Part shown: positions 8,255-17,481 of the stretch, piece after piece | How positions within the stretch are numbered: position 1 is the first letter of the stretch | Layout of the letters: each line of letters starts with the position of its first letter | Source: Arthrobacter liuii | GTDB taxonomy: Bacteria > Actinomycetota > Actinomycetes > Actinomycetales > Micrococcaceae | Length of the DNA: 64,000 bases | NCBI RefSeq assembly: GCF_014639275.1 | Contig: NZ_BMFW01000006.1 | Location: 1 to 64,000 of the forward strand | Reading direction: 5' to 3' | The notes under the pieces: model-generated | What the model saw: the letters and a program-made list of their open reading frames with translations, nothing else | The model's database searches: none | Told to the model about the DNA's origin: nothing | Position numbers and translations under genes: made by a program

Positions 8255-8764
8255 GTGAACCAGAAGAATTGCGAAGAGTGCCGTACCACATTCGAAGCGA
8301 CGCGGAGGAGCCACCGGTTCTGCTCCCAACGTTGCGCGAACAGGCACCGGAGTCGTCGCCACCGAGCCACAATTCGACCTTCTATAGTGCCGGCAACAAC
8401 TTTGAGCTCGCCGCACCTCAAAGCGCAGTTGCAGGCTACGAAGCGTCGCCTGGAGTCCGAGAGGATATCCTGCGAGCGCCAACGCCAAGTGGTTCAGTCC
8501 AAGCTCCGCTCTCAAGCCGCAGAGATCGACCGGTTCGAAGCCGAGAGTGCGGAACAGCGGCTGAGCATCAACCTCCTCCAGTCGGAGGTCGCACGCCTTA
8601 AACGAGCTCAACGGACTAATGTTCAGGACCTGGCGCACACCGCGGCCTTGGTTGTCTCAATCTCCCGTGCCAAGGGAGTGGCTCTTGACGTCCGAACCTT
8701 GGACATCCTCCGCCGGCGGGGTTGGGATCCAAGCAAACAGCAGGGAGGGGCACCCCGACTGTGA
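8255..8764 (+). CDS. Zinc-finger and coiled-coil protein coupled to the relaxase
   Basis: A 169-residue protein from GTG 8255. Residues 1-35 hold a compact zinc-ribbon pattern (CEEC, then FCSQRC, followed by basic RHRSRRHR). Residues 55-120 are a heptad-rich coiled coil (LKAQLQATKRRLESER and on). The stop overlaps the relaxase start in a GTGA junction, so the two proteins are made together. Position and architecture suggest a DNA-binding partner of the relaxase, acting like a relaxosome accessory protein; this is inference. I recognise no named family. Confidence 0.6.
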   Translation: MNQKNCEECRTTFEATRRSHRFCSQRCANRHRSRRHRATIRPSIVPATTLSSPHLKAQLQATKRRLESERISCERQRQVVQSKLRSQAAEIDRFEAESAEQRLSINLLQSEVARLKRAQRTNVQDLAHTAALVVSISRAKGVALDVRTLDILRRRGWDPSKQQGGAPRL

Positions 8765-11700
8765 CCATGTCTATCGCACGTCTGTCTGCCCGGTCGGGTC
8801 TGCGCTACCTGTTCAAGACAACGATGATGGATGACTTTTCCGGTTCTCCCCCGGACCCCACCACGTACTACATGAAGGCGGGCACACCCCAGGGGCGTTG
8901 GATTGGCGGCGGACTAAACGGCATCAGTAAGACGCTGGGTGACGCCGTCACGGAAACCGACGCAAGAGCGGTATTTGACATGGCGATGCATCCGCTGACC
9001 GGCACTCCCCTGGGCAGGCCGCACGCCCAATCTGCCGCTGTCGAGAACAAGGCCGGCCAATCAGCTCAACGGCATGCGGTCATTGGCTTCGACCTGACGT
9101 TCAGCGTGCCAAAGTCGGTGTCCGTACTCTGGGCGATGAGCCCACACAGCAAGCAGCAGCAGATCCTGCGAACCCACCACGAAGCGGTCGAGGCGACCCT
9201 TGCGTGGCTGGAAAAGAACGTCATCCACACAAGGGCCGGCCGTAACGGCGTCGCCCATATCGGCACCCAAGGAGCTGTTGCCGCCGCGTTCGACCATTGG
9301 GAGTCACGAACCGGGGATCCGCAGCTCCACACCCACCTTGTTATCGCCAACCGCACACAACGTGTCACCGACGGAGCCTGGGTCACCCTCGACTCCCGGG
9401 CTCTGTACAAAGCAGCGGTCGCGGCGAGCGAACACTACAACGGCCTGCTGTTCGACGCTCTCCAACGGGACCTTGGGTGCGACTCCGAGATCCGCGCTCC
9501 CCTCACCACAACGCACAACCCCAGCCAACAGCTCACCGGGATCGATGAAGAACTCATCCGCGAATTCTCCAATCGCTCCCGCCTCATCGACTTGGAAACT
9601 GATCGTCTTGTGGCAGCTTGGACCAAGGATCACGGCCAGACTCCCTCGGCTACGACCACCATCAAACTCCGCCAGCAGGCAACCCTGGCTACGCGCGCCC
9701 CGAAGCCCGAGAGTCCCACACCACTGCACCAGCTCTCTGAACAATGGCAGACTCGAGCAATTGCCAAAGGTTTCCAGCCATCTGACGTCCTCGCCCACGC
9801 CATCAACCGCTCCCGCGTCGCCCCTTTTACCTTCCTGGACTTCACTCCCGACTGGACATCCGCCGTCGCGACCATCGCCCGGGAACGGGTTGCCGGAAAA
9901 CGCTCAACCTGGAACCGCTGGAACCTACTAGCAGAAGCGGAGAGGGTCTGCGCCCAAATCCGCTGCAGTACCTCATCAGACCGGGCCGCTCTGATAGATG
10001 CAGTCGCCACCGCCGCCGAACAACAATCAGCGCCCCTGACCGAGTACCGCTACTCCCTTCCACCGAACGCTGGCCCGGACCTGCAGCTCAACCAGCGGAG
10101 CGTTTTCGACTTCCCTGGGTCACGCCTCTACACCGACGCTTCAACACTCGCCTGCGAGGACGCCATCATGACGGCAAGGAAGGACAACGGCGGACCGGCT
10201 GTTCGCCCATCAGTCGTCATGGACTCGCTGGACAGCGGCCGCCGTCTGCAAGTGCCGAGGCTACATGCCGATCAGCGCGCGGCAGTTGCGGACGTCGTCC
10301 TTAGCGGAAACCGGCTGGACGCCATCGTCGGCCCGGCCGGAACGGGAAAAACCACCACGTTGGGCGCCGTGAAGGCTGTTTGGGAAGCAGAGCACGGGGC
10401 TGGGAGCGTCATTGGGCTCGCTCCAGCTGCGGCGAGCGCAGCGGTGCTGAGCCACGAACTGCGCATAACCACCGAGAACGTCGCCAAGTGGCTGCACGAG
10501 TCAATGGGTCAGAGTGCAGCTACGAGGGGTGAGCGTTTCTTCCACATTCAGGAACTCCTGGGGGCATCCAATTGCAGCGACCGCCGGAGCATCACATTCG
10601 CCCAGGAAGCTGCCCAGCTGGCCGCAACCCAACAGCGCTGGTGCTTCCACCCGAATCAACTCGTCATCATTGACGAAGCGTCAATGGTGTCCACCTTTCA
10701 GCTTGCTGCACTTGTGCAACAAGCAAAGGAAGCCGGGGCCAAAATCCTCCTAGTGGGAGACCCAGGCCAGTTGGACGCAATCGACGCTGGCGGCGTCCTC
10801 GGCTGGCTGGACCGCCAGGGATTAGCGACGCGCCTCAGGACTATCTGGAGGTTCCATGAGGAGTGGGAGCGCTCATCGTCCCTCAAGCTGCGGGCGGGAG
10901 ACAACTCAGCGATTGAGGACTACGAGCAGCATCGGCGGATCCGGCACGGCTCCTACCTAAGCATGCTGGACCAGGCGTACCTTGCGTGGCGGGCCGACAG
11001 GCACGCTGGTAAGTCGTCTATCCTGATTGCCGCAGACAACGAGACGGTCAGCATGCTCAACGAGCGGGCCCGAGCAGACCTGGTGGCCCAGGGAGTTGTG
11101 GATGCTGAGCTGGCAGCTCAACTCGCCGACGGCTTGCAGGCCGGTTCCGGTGACACCATCATCGCCCGCGGCAACAATCGCCGGCTCATTGACAGCGAAG
11201 GCGAATTTGTCCGAAACGGCACGTTGTTCGATGTCAGGGCCGTCAACAAGCACGATGGCTCGGTTGCCGCAGTGCGGCGGGAGACTGGAGCAAGCGTCGT
11301 ACTCCCCCGGACCTATCTTGAGACGTCAGTCGAGCTGGGCTATGCGACTACCGCCCACCGGTCCCAAGGCCTCACGGTCGATACCGGGCACACAGTGATC
11401 ACACAAGGTCGGTTAACCCGCGAGCTACTCTACGTGAGCATGACCCGCGGCCGGTCCGGCAACTTCGCATACGTCAGCCAAGGCAACGACACTGACCACC
11501 AGGCCGTTGATCCTTCGCAGCAGCTGTCGTGGCGCAGCATCCTCGGCGAGGTGCTCGCCGCAGAGGGGGCGGAGCGGGCTGCACACGAGGTCCGCGAGGC
11601 AGAGAGGAGGAAGGCTGACAGCCTTGAACGGCTGTATGCCGAGTACGATTACCTCGCGCAGATTGCTGCCGGGGAGGACCTCAGACGCTGTCTGGGAACG

Positions 11701-12321
11701 CGTGCCCCGCTCGCAGTGCAGGAACTAAGCGCGTCACCGTCGTGGGGCGCCGCAGTTGCCGCCTGGCGAAAAGCTACGGCGGTCGGCCGTCACGGCGCAG
11801 AGCGCGTCATGGAGCGGACCGTGCAGGACAGCCATTCAGTGCACGACCCGGTGGCCCTCCTTAGCGCGCGGCTTCGTCGCTGCACAAGAGGAACACCGAC
11901 GACGGCGATAGACCCTTTGCGCGAATCGTTCCCTGTGCTTGGACCCGAGTTGGCAGACATGATCGTCCAGGTCCGCGAACGCATCCGGCAAAGGATGGAA
12001 TCCGTCACCTGGGCCTGCCTGACGCAGGATGCTCCGTGGAAGGACGAGCTGGCTGCCGCCGTGGGTGCGACAGAATCCTTGGGCGGGCTGATTCGCGATG
12101 TTGCCCTGTTCAGGGATAGATGGGGAATCCACGATTCCCACCTGCCATTGGGAGCTCCCCCGGCGGACTATGAGTGGGAACAGTTGCAGCAGTGGGAAGA
12201 AATCCAGGAAGCAACTGAAAGCGCCCGAGGACGTCGGGCTGCCCCTCACCCAGAGATGAGTCCACCCGATATGCATCGATCCCAGCAAGTCGTCCTTATT
12301 AGTTCAGGCTGGCAGATCTAA
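8761..12321 (+). CDS. traA: MobF-family conjugative relaxase-helicase (TraA/TrwC type)
   Basis: A 1186-residue protein that nicks the element at oriT, pilots the strand and unwinds it. The N-terminal TrwC domain has the paired catalytic tyrosines (YYMKAG, residues 36-41), the family block FDLTFSVPKSVS and the metal-binding histidines in LHTH (around residues 189-192). A RecD-like helicase follows, with Walker A GPAGTGKT at about residue 524, Walker B VIIDEASM and the late motif TTAHRSQGLTVD near residue 863. A charged C-terminal region contains a short coiled coil. GTG 8761 overlaps the preceding stop; ATG 8767 in the same frame is an alternative. Unlike many systems, it is encoded opposite to the mating-pore operon. 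Confidence 0.93.
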   Translation: MTMSIARLSARSGLRYLFKTTMMDDFSGSPPDPTTYYMKAGTPQGRWIGGGLNGISKTLGDAVTETDARAVFDMAMHPLTGTPLGRPHAQSAAVENKAGQSAQRHAVIGFDLTFSVPKSVSVLWAMSPHSKQQQILRTHHEAVEATLAWLEKNVIHTRAGRNGVAHIGTQGAVAAAFDHWESRTGDPQLHTHLVIANRTQRVTDGAWVTLDSRALYKAAVAASEHYNGLLFDALQRDLGCDSEIRAPLTTTHNPSQQLTGIDEELIREFSNRSRLIDLETDRLVAAWTKDHGQTPSATTTIKLRQQATLATRAPKPESPTPLHQLSEQWQTRAIAKGFQPSDVLAHAINRSRVAPFTFLDFTPDWTSAVATIARERVAGKRSTWNRWNLLAEAERVCAQIRCSTSSDRAALIDAVATAAEQQSAPLTEYRYSLPPNAGPDLQLNQRSVFDFPGSRLYTDASTLACEDAIMTARKDNGGPAVRPSVVMDSLDSGRRLQVPRLHADQRAAVADVVLSGNRLDAIVGPAGTGKTTTLGAVKAVWEAEHGAGSVIGLAPAAASAAVLSHELRITTENVAKWLHESMGQSAATRGERFFHIQELLGASNCSDRRSITFAQEAAQLAATQQRWCFHPNQLVIIDEASMVSTFQLAALVQQAKEAGAKILLVGDPGQLDAIDAGGVLGWLDRQGLATRLRTIWRFHEEWERSSSLKLRAGDNSAIEDYEQHRRIRHGSYLSMLDQAYLAWRADRHAGKSSILIAADNETVSMLNERARADLVAQGVVDAELAAQLADGLQAGSGDTIIARGNNRRLIDSEGEFVRNGTLFDVRAVNKHDGSVAAVRRETGASVVLPRTYLETSVELGYATTAHRSQGLTVDTGHTVITQGRLTRELLYVSMTRGRSGNFAYVSQGNDTDHQAVDPSQQLSWRSILGEVLAAEGAERAAHEVREAERRKADSLERLYAEYDYLAQIAAGEDLRRCLGTRAPLAVQELSASPSWGAAVAAWRKATAVGRHGAERVMERTVQDSHSVHDPVALLSARLRRCTRGTPTTAIDPLRESFPVLGPELADMIVQVRERIRQRMESVTWACLTQDAPWKDELAAAVGATESLGGLIRDVALFRDRWGIHDSHLPLGAPPADYEWEQLQQWEEIQEATESARGRRAAPHPEMSPPDMHRSQQVVLISSGWQI

Positions 12322-12341
12322 GCTGATATAGAGGCAGAACA

Positions 12342-12911
12342 TTGGTCGTGAACCCAGCGGTGAAACCGAGAGTTGCGACAGCCGGGTTGGTACTGGCCAG
12401 CGCGGTTGTTTTATCCGCAGCTGCCCTCTCTCTGGTTCTCCTTCTCTCCGCCGGCGTTCCCTTCTCCGCAAAGTTAGGAGGCTGCGCCACGCTGTTCGCT
12501 GCTGTACTACTTACTGGATGGCAATGGTGGCGACGGACTAGGCAACGCCGGGCCTGGCAGGAACAGGCGACGGAACAGTGGAGATCGTTCAGCAATGCCA
12601 AAGCGCTTGGCGGCACAACAGCGGAGGTGACGCTGGTTAGCGTTAACGCAGTGCAGCCCACCGGCTCCTGGGTCACGATCAGATGGAATCGCTTCAACCA
12701 CACTCAGCGGGCCTGGCTGGAGTCGCTTCCGGAACCGATCTGGCCCGGATCTGTCCTGCTCATCTCCCCGGACCCAGCCCAGGTTATGCCTGGCGCGCCA
12801 TGGCCGGACACGTACTTCATTCAGGCGGTCGATTGTTTGGCCTGGGCTCCTGCCGAAGGGCGCCCGGTGGGTGCTGTAAGGGCTACTGCACTGAATGCAC
12901 CTCATACTTAA
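12342..12911 (+). CDS. Hypothetical protein with two N-terminal membrane segments
   Basis: A 189-residue protein that follows the relaxase by 20 bp. It starts at TTG 12342 or GTG 12348, with GAGG upstream. Two hydrophobic helices (residues about 12-36 and 45-60) precede a basic RRTRQRRAW linker and a soluble domain rich in Trp and Pro. No family was recognised. Position suggests cotranscription with the relaxase gene. Confidence 0.5.
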   Translation: MVVNPAVKPRVATAGLVLASAVVLSAAALSLVLLLSAGVPFSAKLGGCATLFAAVLLTGWQWWRRTRQRRAWQEQATEQWRSFSNAKALGGTTAEVTLVSVNAVQPTGSWVTIRWNRFNHTQRAWLESLPEPIWPGSVLLISPDPAQVMPGAPWPDTYFIQAVDCLAWAPAEGRPVGAVRATALNAPHT

Positions 12912-12947
12912 AGCTCCTCTCACTGACCGGTACCCCGCAAACCGCAT

Positions 12948-12963
12948 TCGAACATATGTTCTA
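12948..12963. promoter_or_regulatory. LexA-type SOS box
   Basis: TCGAACATATGTTCTA matches the actinobacterial SOS consensus TCGAAC-N4-GTTCGA with one mismatch, and its core GAACATATGTTC is a perfect palindrome. It lies 10 bp before the GTG start of the next gene, where bound LexA would block transcription or initiation. Confidence 0.7.
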
Positions 12964-12973
12964 TAGTTGTTGC

Positions 12974-13258
12974 GTGATCAAGTCCGGCTCGCCAGAAGAC
13001 CTCGAGCGCATGACGGCCCGGATGGACGCTGAGTCCAGCCGTCCGATCGATGATCCGGCGCCTATTCGGGACTTCCCGAAGTATGCCCGGCCGTTAGTGT
13101 ACGTCGGCGGAATCTATGGCAAGGCCGTTGGCTGGACCCACAAGTACGGTCTTATCGAATGGATGGATTCCTCCGGGAAGTACCACATGGGATGGGCCCA
13201 CTCTTCGAGCATCAAGCGGGTGGAACCGGACGAATGGAAGGGCAGTTCGCGGTTATAG
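12974..13258 (+). CDS. Small putative SOS-controlled protein
   Basis: A 94-residue soluble protein starting at GTG 12974. An in-frame ATG at 12956 lies inside the LexA box and is less likely. The sequence is charged with aromatic patches (VYVGGIYGKAVGWTHKYG, then HMGWAHSSSIKRVEP), which looks like a small beta-barrel. I do not recognise the family. The SOS box suggests expression after DNA damage or single-stranded DNA entry, useful timing for a conjugative element. A strong hairpin follows the stop. Confidence 0.6.
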   Translation: MIKSGSPEDLERMTARMDAESSRPIDDPAPIRDFPKYARPLVYVGGIYGKAVGWTHKYGLIEWMDSSGKYHMGWAHSSSIKRVEPDEWKGSSRL

Positions 13259-13276
13259 CGGGCACCGCGGCCCATC

Positions 13277-13340
13277 AGCGAGACAGGACGACAATGGCCT
13301 GGTCCTCGGCGGAAAGACCAGGCCATTGCCATGTCTCGCT
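13277..13340. terminator. Strong bidirectional hairpin between convergent genes
   Basis: The inner stem is 13 bp and perfect (CAATGGCCTGGTC, 13292-13304, with GACCAGGCCATTG, 13316-13328). An outer pair AGCGAGACA (13277-13285) and TGTCTCGCT (13332-13340) extends it. It lies between the plus-strand SOS-box gene and the end of the minus-strand transfer operon and can stop both. Confidence 0.75.
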
Positions 13341-13378
13341 AGGGGGCAAGCTCAGCAGGCCCTCCCAACGGCGCAGGG

Positions 13379-13870
13379 TCAGAGACTAACCTCATTCCGC
13401 GCCGGCTCGCCGAAAGGGGATACCGACACCGGCCCCTTGGTTGCGATGTTGTACGTCGGCTCCGGCGCCGCTTGCAGGCCCGCCTCTGTTGAAGCGCCAG
13501 GCCCAGCAGCACGCGCAGAACGTTGGTATGCAGCGGTACCAAAGCGAAGGTCCGGGCCAATGGTCTCGGCTACGATCCGACGAGCCTCACGCCGCTCCCC
13601 ATCCTTTTCAAAGGAACGGAATTCCAGCTCACCCGAAACGGTGACGGGGTCGCCCTTCTTCAGCGAATTGGAGGCATTCTCGGCGAGCGCCCGGAACGCG
13701 GAGACGTTGTGAAAAACAGGTTCCCCGTCATGCCAGGATCCGTCTGGACCTTGGACCCGCTGGTTCACCGCAACGCGGAGCTTGGCGTGGGCTACCCCCG
13801 ACTCACCGTAGGTCAGATCCGGATCTGCCACGAGGTTGCCGGCGATATTGATCGGTATCTTGGTGCTCAT
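13379..13870 (-). CDS. ssb: Single-stranded DNA-binding protein
   Basis: A 163-residue OB-fold SSB. It opens with MSTKIPINIAGNLVADPDL and continues with KLRVAVNQR, VFHNVSAF and the GDPVTVSGELEFRS strand typical of bacterial SSBs. The C-terminal tail is Ala/Pro/Gly-rich but ends in NEVSL and lacks the acidic DDDIPF-like tip that recruits host repair partners. The protein may therefore only coat transferred DNA. It is the last gene of the minus-strand transfer operon, after ardC. An element-borne SSB would protect single strands entering a recipient. Confidence 0.88.
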   Translation of the reverse strand: MSTKIPINIAGNLVADPDLTYGESGVAHAKLRVAVNQRVQGPDGSWHDGEPVFHNVSAFRALAENASNSLKKGDPVTVSGELEFRSFEKDGERREARRIVAETIGPDLRFGTAAYQRSARAAGPGASTEAGLQAAPEPTYNIATKGPVSVSPFGEPARNEVSL

Positions 13871-13928
13871 ATCGTGCGTCCTTCCTTCGCGGACGGGGCT
13901 TTCCCATCCAACGCTTTATCGACTGGCC

Positions 13929-15122
13929 TCACGGGCCAGACATTTCCAAGCCCTGCGGCGGTCCCTCTGCCGGCTTCACGCCCGCGAATGTTTGCTGGCC
14001 TTCAACCCGCAGGGAGGCTTCCGCAGCCGGAACCTTCCCGCCCAGTCCTGGCGGATCGGTCACTTCGAGAATTTCCTTACTTGCGGCCGTCACCCGGCCA
14101 AGCACTGATTTGGCAATATCCACGCGTGAGGCGGGCTTCCGCGACGTAGCTCCGGCTGCTGACTGCTCCGCTTCGATAACTGCATCAGCCCAGCCCGACA
14201 GATAGCTTGCTGATTGAGGCCCTCTATCAATTCCGTGCGCCTTAAGCACCGTGTAGGCCACTGACTCCGCCTCGACTTCGGCCAGCCCGCGGTGGTCCAC
14301 GCTGCTTCCATACAACTTGCCCACATTGTCGTTCGGGCCGTGGAGCAAAACGTGCCCGAGCTCATGCGCGAGCACCGCTGCGCGTTCCTCTGAGTTCAGC
14401 CAGCCACCCACCTGAACGCGATGCTGGGCAAAGTCCGTGAAGCCGCTTGTGAGCCCGAACTGCGAGTCCGTGACTTGCACTGAGAAGCCGTGAGCGCGGG
14501 CAACTCCAGCCAGCGACTCCCACAGCCGCGGCACCTCGACTGACGTGAGCCCAGCTGATCGAGGAACCAGCAGCGGGGTACCCTCGGTCTGGGAGACGTC
14601 GAAGACAGCCTGGCCCCGCCAGCCAGTGATGAGCGTCTTCTTCCCCTCGTCAACGGCGCCGTTGGGAGCCTTGTCGCCAACAGGGATGCGGTGACGCGTG
14701 CCGTCCGGCAAGAGCACCTGTTGAACGCGGGCCGTCCTTGGCGCAATCACCCACAAGGCATGCTCACCACGAAGAACATTCCGCCCGTGCCGCTCCCATT
14801 CCTTGAAGCCCGCCACGAGCGTGGGCTCGTCGGTACCGCGCTGTGCCATCTGCATCATCAGCAGGGCAACGTTCCCGCCGGAATAGCGCCACAGGCTGGC
14901 GGAAGCGTCAAGGAGAACCTGCCAATGTGATGGCGACTCGACAGCCTTTTCAAGAATCGAGTGCAGTCCGTCCATCAAGGCAGCAACACGTTCCTCGGGC
15001 GCCAGTCGCTGAGGCTCCAACGGGGAGTTCGGGCCAGCGGAGGGGCTTGACGGAACTTCGGGTGCAGCGGCCACGACAGCCACCCTTCTGTTTCTTGGAC
15101 CGCAGCTCAGCTGCGCAGACAC
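13929..15122 (-). CDS. ardC: ArdC-like antirestriction protein with zinc metallopeptidase domain
   Basis: A 397-residue protein. The N-terminal half (about residues 45-200) is an ArdC-type ssDNA-binding domain (WQVLLDASASLWRYS, NVALLMMQM, GFKEWERHGR). The C-terminal half is a metallopeptidase-like domain with HELGH at residues 253-257 and a later EVEAESVAY helix giving the third ligand. ArdC proteins of IncW plasmids let incoming DNA escape type I and II restriction. GTG 15122 is the longest start; a second GTG 13 codons on is possible. Position next to ssb suggests both serve early establishment in the recipient. Confidence 0.82.
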   Translation of the reverse strand: MSAQLSCGPRNRRVAVVAAAPEVPSSPSAGPNSPLEPQRLAPEERVAALMDGLHSILEKAVESPSHWQVLLDASASLWRYSGGNVALLMMQMAQRGTDEPTLVAGFKEWERHGRNVLRGEHALWVIAPRTARVQQVLLPDGTRHRIPVGDKAPNGAVDEGKKTLITGWRGQAVFDVSQTEGTPLLVPRSAGLTSVEVPRLWESLAGVARAHGFSVQVTDSQFGLTSGFTDFAQHRVQVGGWLNSEERAAVLAHELGHVLLHGPNDNVGKLYGSSVDHRGLAEVEAESVAYTVLKAHGIDRGPQSASYLSGWADAVIEAEQSAAGATSRKPASRVDIAKSVLGRVTAASKEILEVTDPPGLGGKVPAAEASLRVEGQQTFAGVKPAEGPPQGLEMSGP

Positions 15123-15158
15123 CAGTTCATGGCGACCAGGTCATTGGAGCGACATGAC

Positions 15159-15671
15159 TCAGAATTCGGGAACCAATTGATGGGCCGCCTTGCACCAGTC
15201 GAGGAAGGCCGGATCGTCGTTCGCAAGCATGCGCGGTGCGGGATCCTTGTGTGCCTGCAGTCCTACGCATCCGGCCGCCCGGGTGTGCGTCCTAAGACGT
15301 TCGACTGCGTGTGGGAGCCTTTCATGGAAGGCGAGCGGCCCGAAGCCAGGATCGTCCGTTGTGTAGGAGGCCAACTCCGCGCGGTGAAGCGCGTACAACT
15401 CAGCCACGATCTCAGGGTGACGCCACCAGCAGTCCGGGACGACCGACGTCGTCAGTTGGTAGGTGGCCACGAGCCATCGCACCCACGCAAATAGCGATCG
15501 CCATGCCTCCTGTGATTGCTCGGTCGTCATCTCCCGCCAGCGGCGGGTCACGGACTTGGGCCCAGCCTGTCCGGCAAATGCCGACCTGAAAAGTTGTGCA
15601 GTAATCTCGTCGTCCCCAAAGGAACCCGAGGAGGGAACATCAAACTCGTCGACGTTGTCACGGCTATGCAT
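15159..15671 (-). CDS. DUF4913-like transfer-operon protein
   Basis: A 170-residue acidic soluble protein whose start overlaps the end of the coupling-protein gene by 8 bp. A central segment CWWRHPEIVAELYALHRAEL resembles the DUF4913 signature seen in actinobacterial conjugation regions. The function is unknown. Its placement between the VirD4-like and ArdC genes argues for a role in DNA processing or coupling. Confidence 0.55.
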   Translation of the reverse strand: MHSRDNVDEFDVPSSGSFGDDEITAQLFRSAFAGQAGPKSVTRRWREMTTEQSQEAWRSLFAWVRWLVATYQLTTSVVPDCWWRHPEIVAELYALHRAELASYTTDDPGFGPLAFHERLPHAVERLRTHTRAAGCVGLQAHKDPAPRMLANDDPAFLDWCKAAHQLVPEF

Positions 15672-17481
15672 CAGGAGCCCCTTCGGTCTTCTGTTGACGC
15701 TGCTTGTGCCCGTCGGCCAACAGGCGCTCCATCTCAGCCTTCAGGCGGCGCAGTTCCCCGGCGTCCTTGCGCTTGTGCCATTCCAGGAGATCCAACAGAA
15801 TAGGCCGCGTGCGCCGACCCAGCATGAGTGCGGTGCCAGCTGGGAGGCGTCGAATCTCGTCCAAGGCGATCACCGGACGGTCGCGAAGCTGTTCGCCGTC
15901 CTGCCGGCCCTGTGACGACCAGGAACGCGTGGTGAGCGTCAAGCTGCGCTCGCCGAGCAGACCGGCGAGCGATCGGAGGTCGTGTTCGTCAGATCCGCCT
16001 CCGAAAATCACCTTAATGATGGCGGAGTCCCATATTGTTGACGCTTCATCGATGGACCAGCCCGAACGGGCCTGAGAAAGGGATTGGAGGACGACGAGGG
16101 TGGAGATGCCGATGCCGCCGCCATCAGCCAGCGCCACGGGGAGGCCCGGCCAGGGAGCCAGGTTGGCGATCTCATCGAGTATGAGGGACAGCGGCGGCTC
16201 AAGCCTGCCGCCTGGCGAAACGAACGCCATTTCGCGTGCCGCGCTGTCAATGTCGTCGATCAGGGCGGACAGGTATGGACCGGCAGCAGCCGCGCCTGCG
16301 CGCGTGCCGATCAAATAGAGCGTGCCCCGTTCCCGAATGAACGCCTTCGGATCAAACTCCTCGGACTCATCCTGCGGGTTCAGTGCAGCCAAAACCTTCG
16401 GTGAAGACAGCGGGGCAACCGCTGCCGAGACACCGATCCAGGAGTTCGAGGTATTCCGCGGGTCGTCTTCCAGGATTCCCATCAGGTCTGACTGCCAACC
16501 AAGCGCCGCGCCTGGCGTGCCCAGGACTTCCAGCGCTTCCCGGGCAAGCACAGGGCTGGAGGACCAGCGTCGGAATGCAGCCACTCCCTCGCCGGACAGG
16601 GCAGCAGCATGGAGCAGGCATTGGAGGACGATCAGCGAGCGCTTCTGCCACGCAGCGTTTTCGCCCTTCATCTCCGTGTCCGCGGTAATGACCAGCGCTC
16701 GCCGGGTGGCAACGTCCGGGTCCTCACATCCCCGCACCGGTGACCAGCGGAGGGACGACGGCAAGCCTGACATGCCTTGGGGATCGAACACCGTCACCGG
16801 GCGCCCGTCAGAAGCCCTTGCCTTCATGGTCACTACAAGGTTGTCAGCCCGCGTAGACGTCGTTACGACGGCACCGGGCGCGTCGAGGATCGCGTTGATG
16901 ACCACGTAGAGGCCCTTGCCGGACCGGGGAGCACCCTGGATCACCATCGATTCTTCAGTGGAAACGTGGACCGTGACGCCGCGGGATCGACCCAGGGTCC
17001 AGGACAGATCCTGCACCGAAGGCTTCACCAGTCCCGGGCGCGTGAACTTCCCCCGCTTCTGCACCGCCCTCGCCCCAAAGTCGTGGACGATTTCGGCGCG
17101 ACGGGCAACGCCGTCCCGGTTCAGGATGTCCTGCCGGAGCCATGCCCCCGATTGCTTCCACCGCCTCCACGCAACCAGCGCAGCCACGGCGAGCGCTCCG
17201 ACCAGCAGCAGGGCCGGAGCCAAGATCCACCAAACGCTGTCCGTGCCGACTGCGCAGTCCCCACTGCGGATGACTATCCAGTCCATCCTGTTGGCCAAAA
17301 GTCCGACGACGGCACCCGGGTTGAAGGGCGACGGCGGCAAGGCGCCGCAGTGCCAAGAGGTCGCGAGCTGCGCCGCGGCCTGCACCAACGCGCAGAGACA
17401 TACGTAAGCCGCCGCTCCAACGAGAGCAGCGGTGCAGAGCGGATTGTCGCTGGCAGCCCGGGAACTCACTGGCTGTCTCAC
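15664..17481 (-). CDS. VirD4/TraG-type coupling ATPase
   Basis: A 605-residue type IV coupling protein that links the relaxosome to the mating pore and pumps DNA. Two membrane segments occupy about residues 15-40 and 85-105. Walker A GAPRSGKG is at residues 183-190, and the Walker B block LSLILDEIANLAPWPGLP comes later, with a GSDEHDLRSLAGLLGER motif near the C-terminus. The last 40 residues form a charged helix. It overlaps the VirB4-like gene by 4 bp at its start and the DUF4913-like gene at its end. Confidence 0.9.
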   Translation of the reverse strand: MRQPVSSRAASDNPLCTAALVGAAAYVCLCALVQAAAQLATSWHCGALPPSPFNPGAVVGLLANRMDWIVIRSGDCAVGTDSVWWILAPALLLVGALAVAALVAWRRWKQSGAWLRQDILNRDGVARRAEIVHDFGARAVQKRGKFTRPGLVKPSVQDLSWTLGRSRGVTVHVSTEESMVIQGAPRSGKGLYVVINAILDAPGAVVTTSTRADNLVVTMKARASDGRPVTVFDPQGMSGLPSSLRWSPVRGCEDPDVATRRALVITADTEMKGENAAWQKRSLIVLQCLLHAAALSGEGVAAFRRWSSSPVLAREALEVLGTPGAALGWQSDLMGILEDDPRNTSNSWIGVSAAVAPLSSPKVLAALNPQDESEEFDPKAFIRERGTLYLIGTRAGAAAAGPYLSALIDDIDSAAREMAFVSPGGRLEPPLSLILDEIANLAPWPGLPVALADGGGIGISTLVVLQSLSQARSGWSIDEASTIWDSAIIKVIFGGGSDEHDLRSLAGLLGERSLTLTTRSWSSQGRQDGEQLRDRPVIALDEIRRLPAGTALMLGRRTRPILLDLLEWHKRKDAGELRRLKAEMERLLADGHKQRQQKTEGAPDA

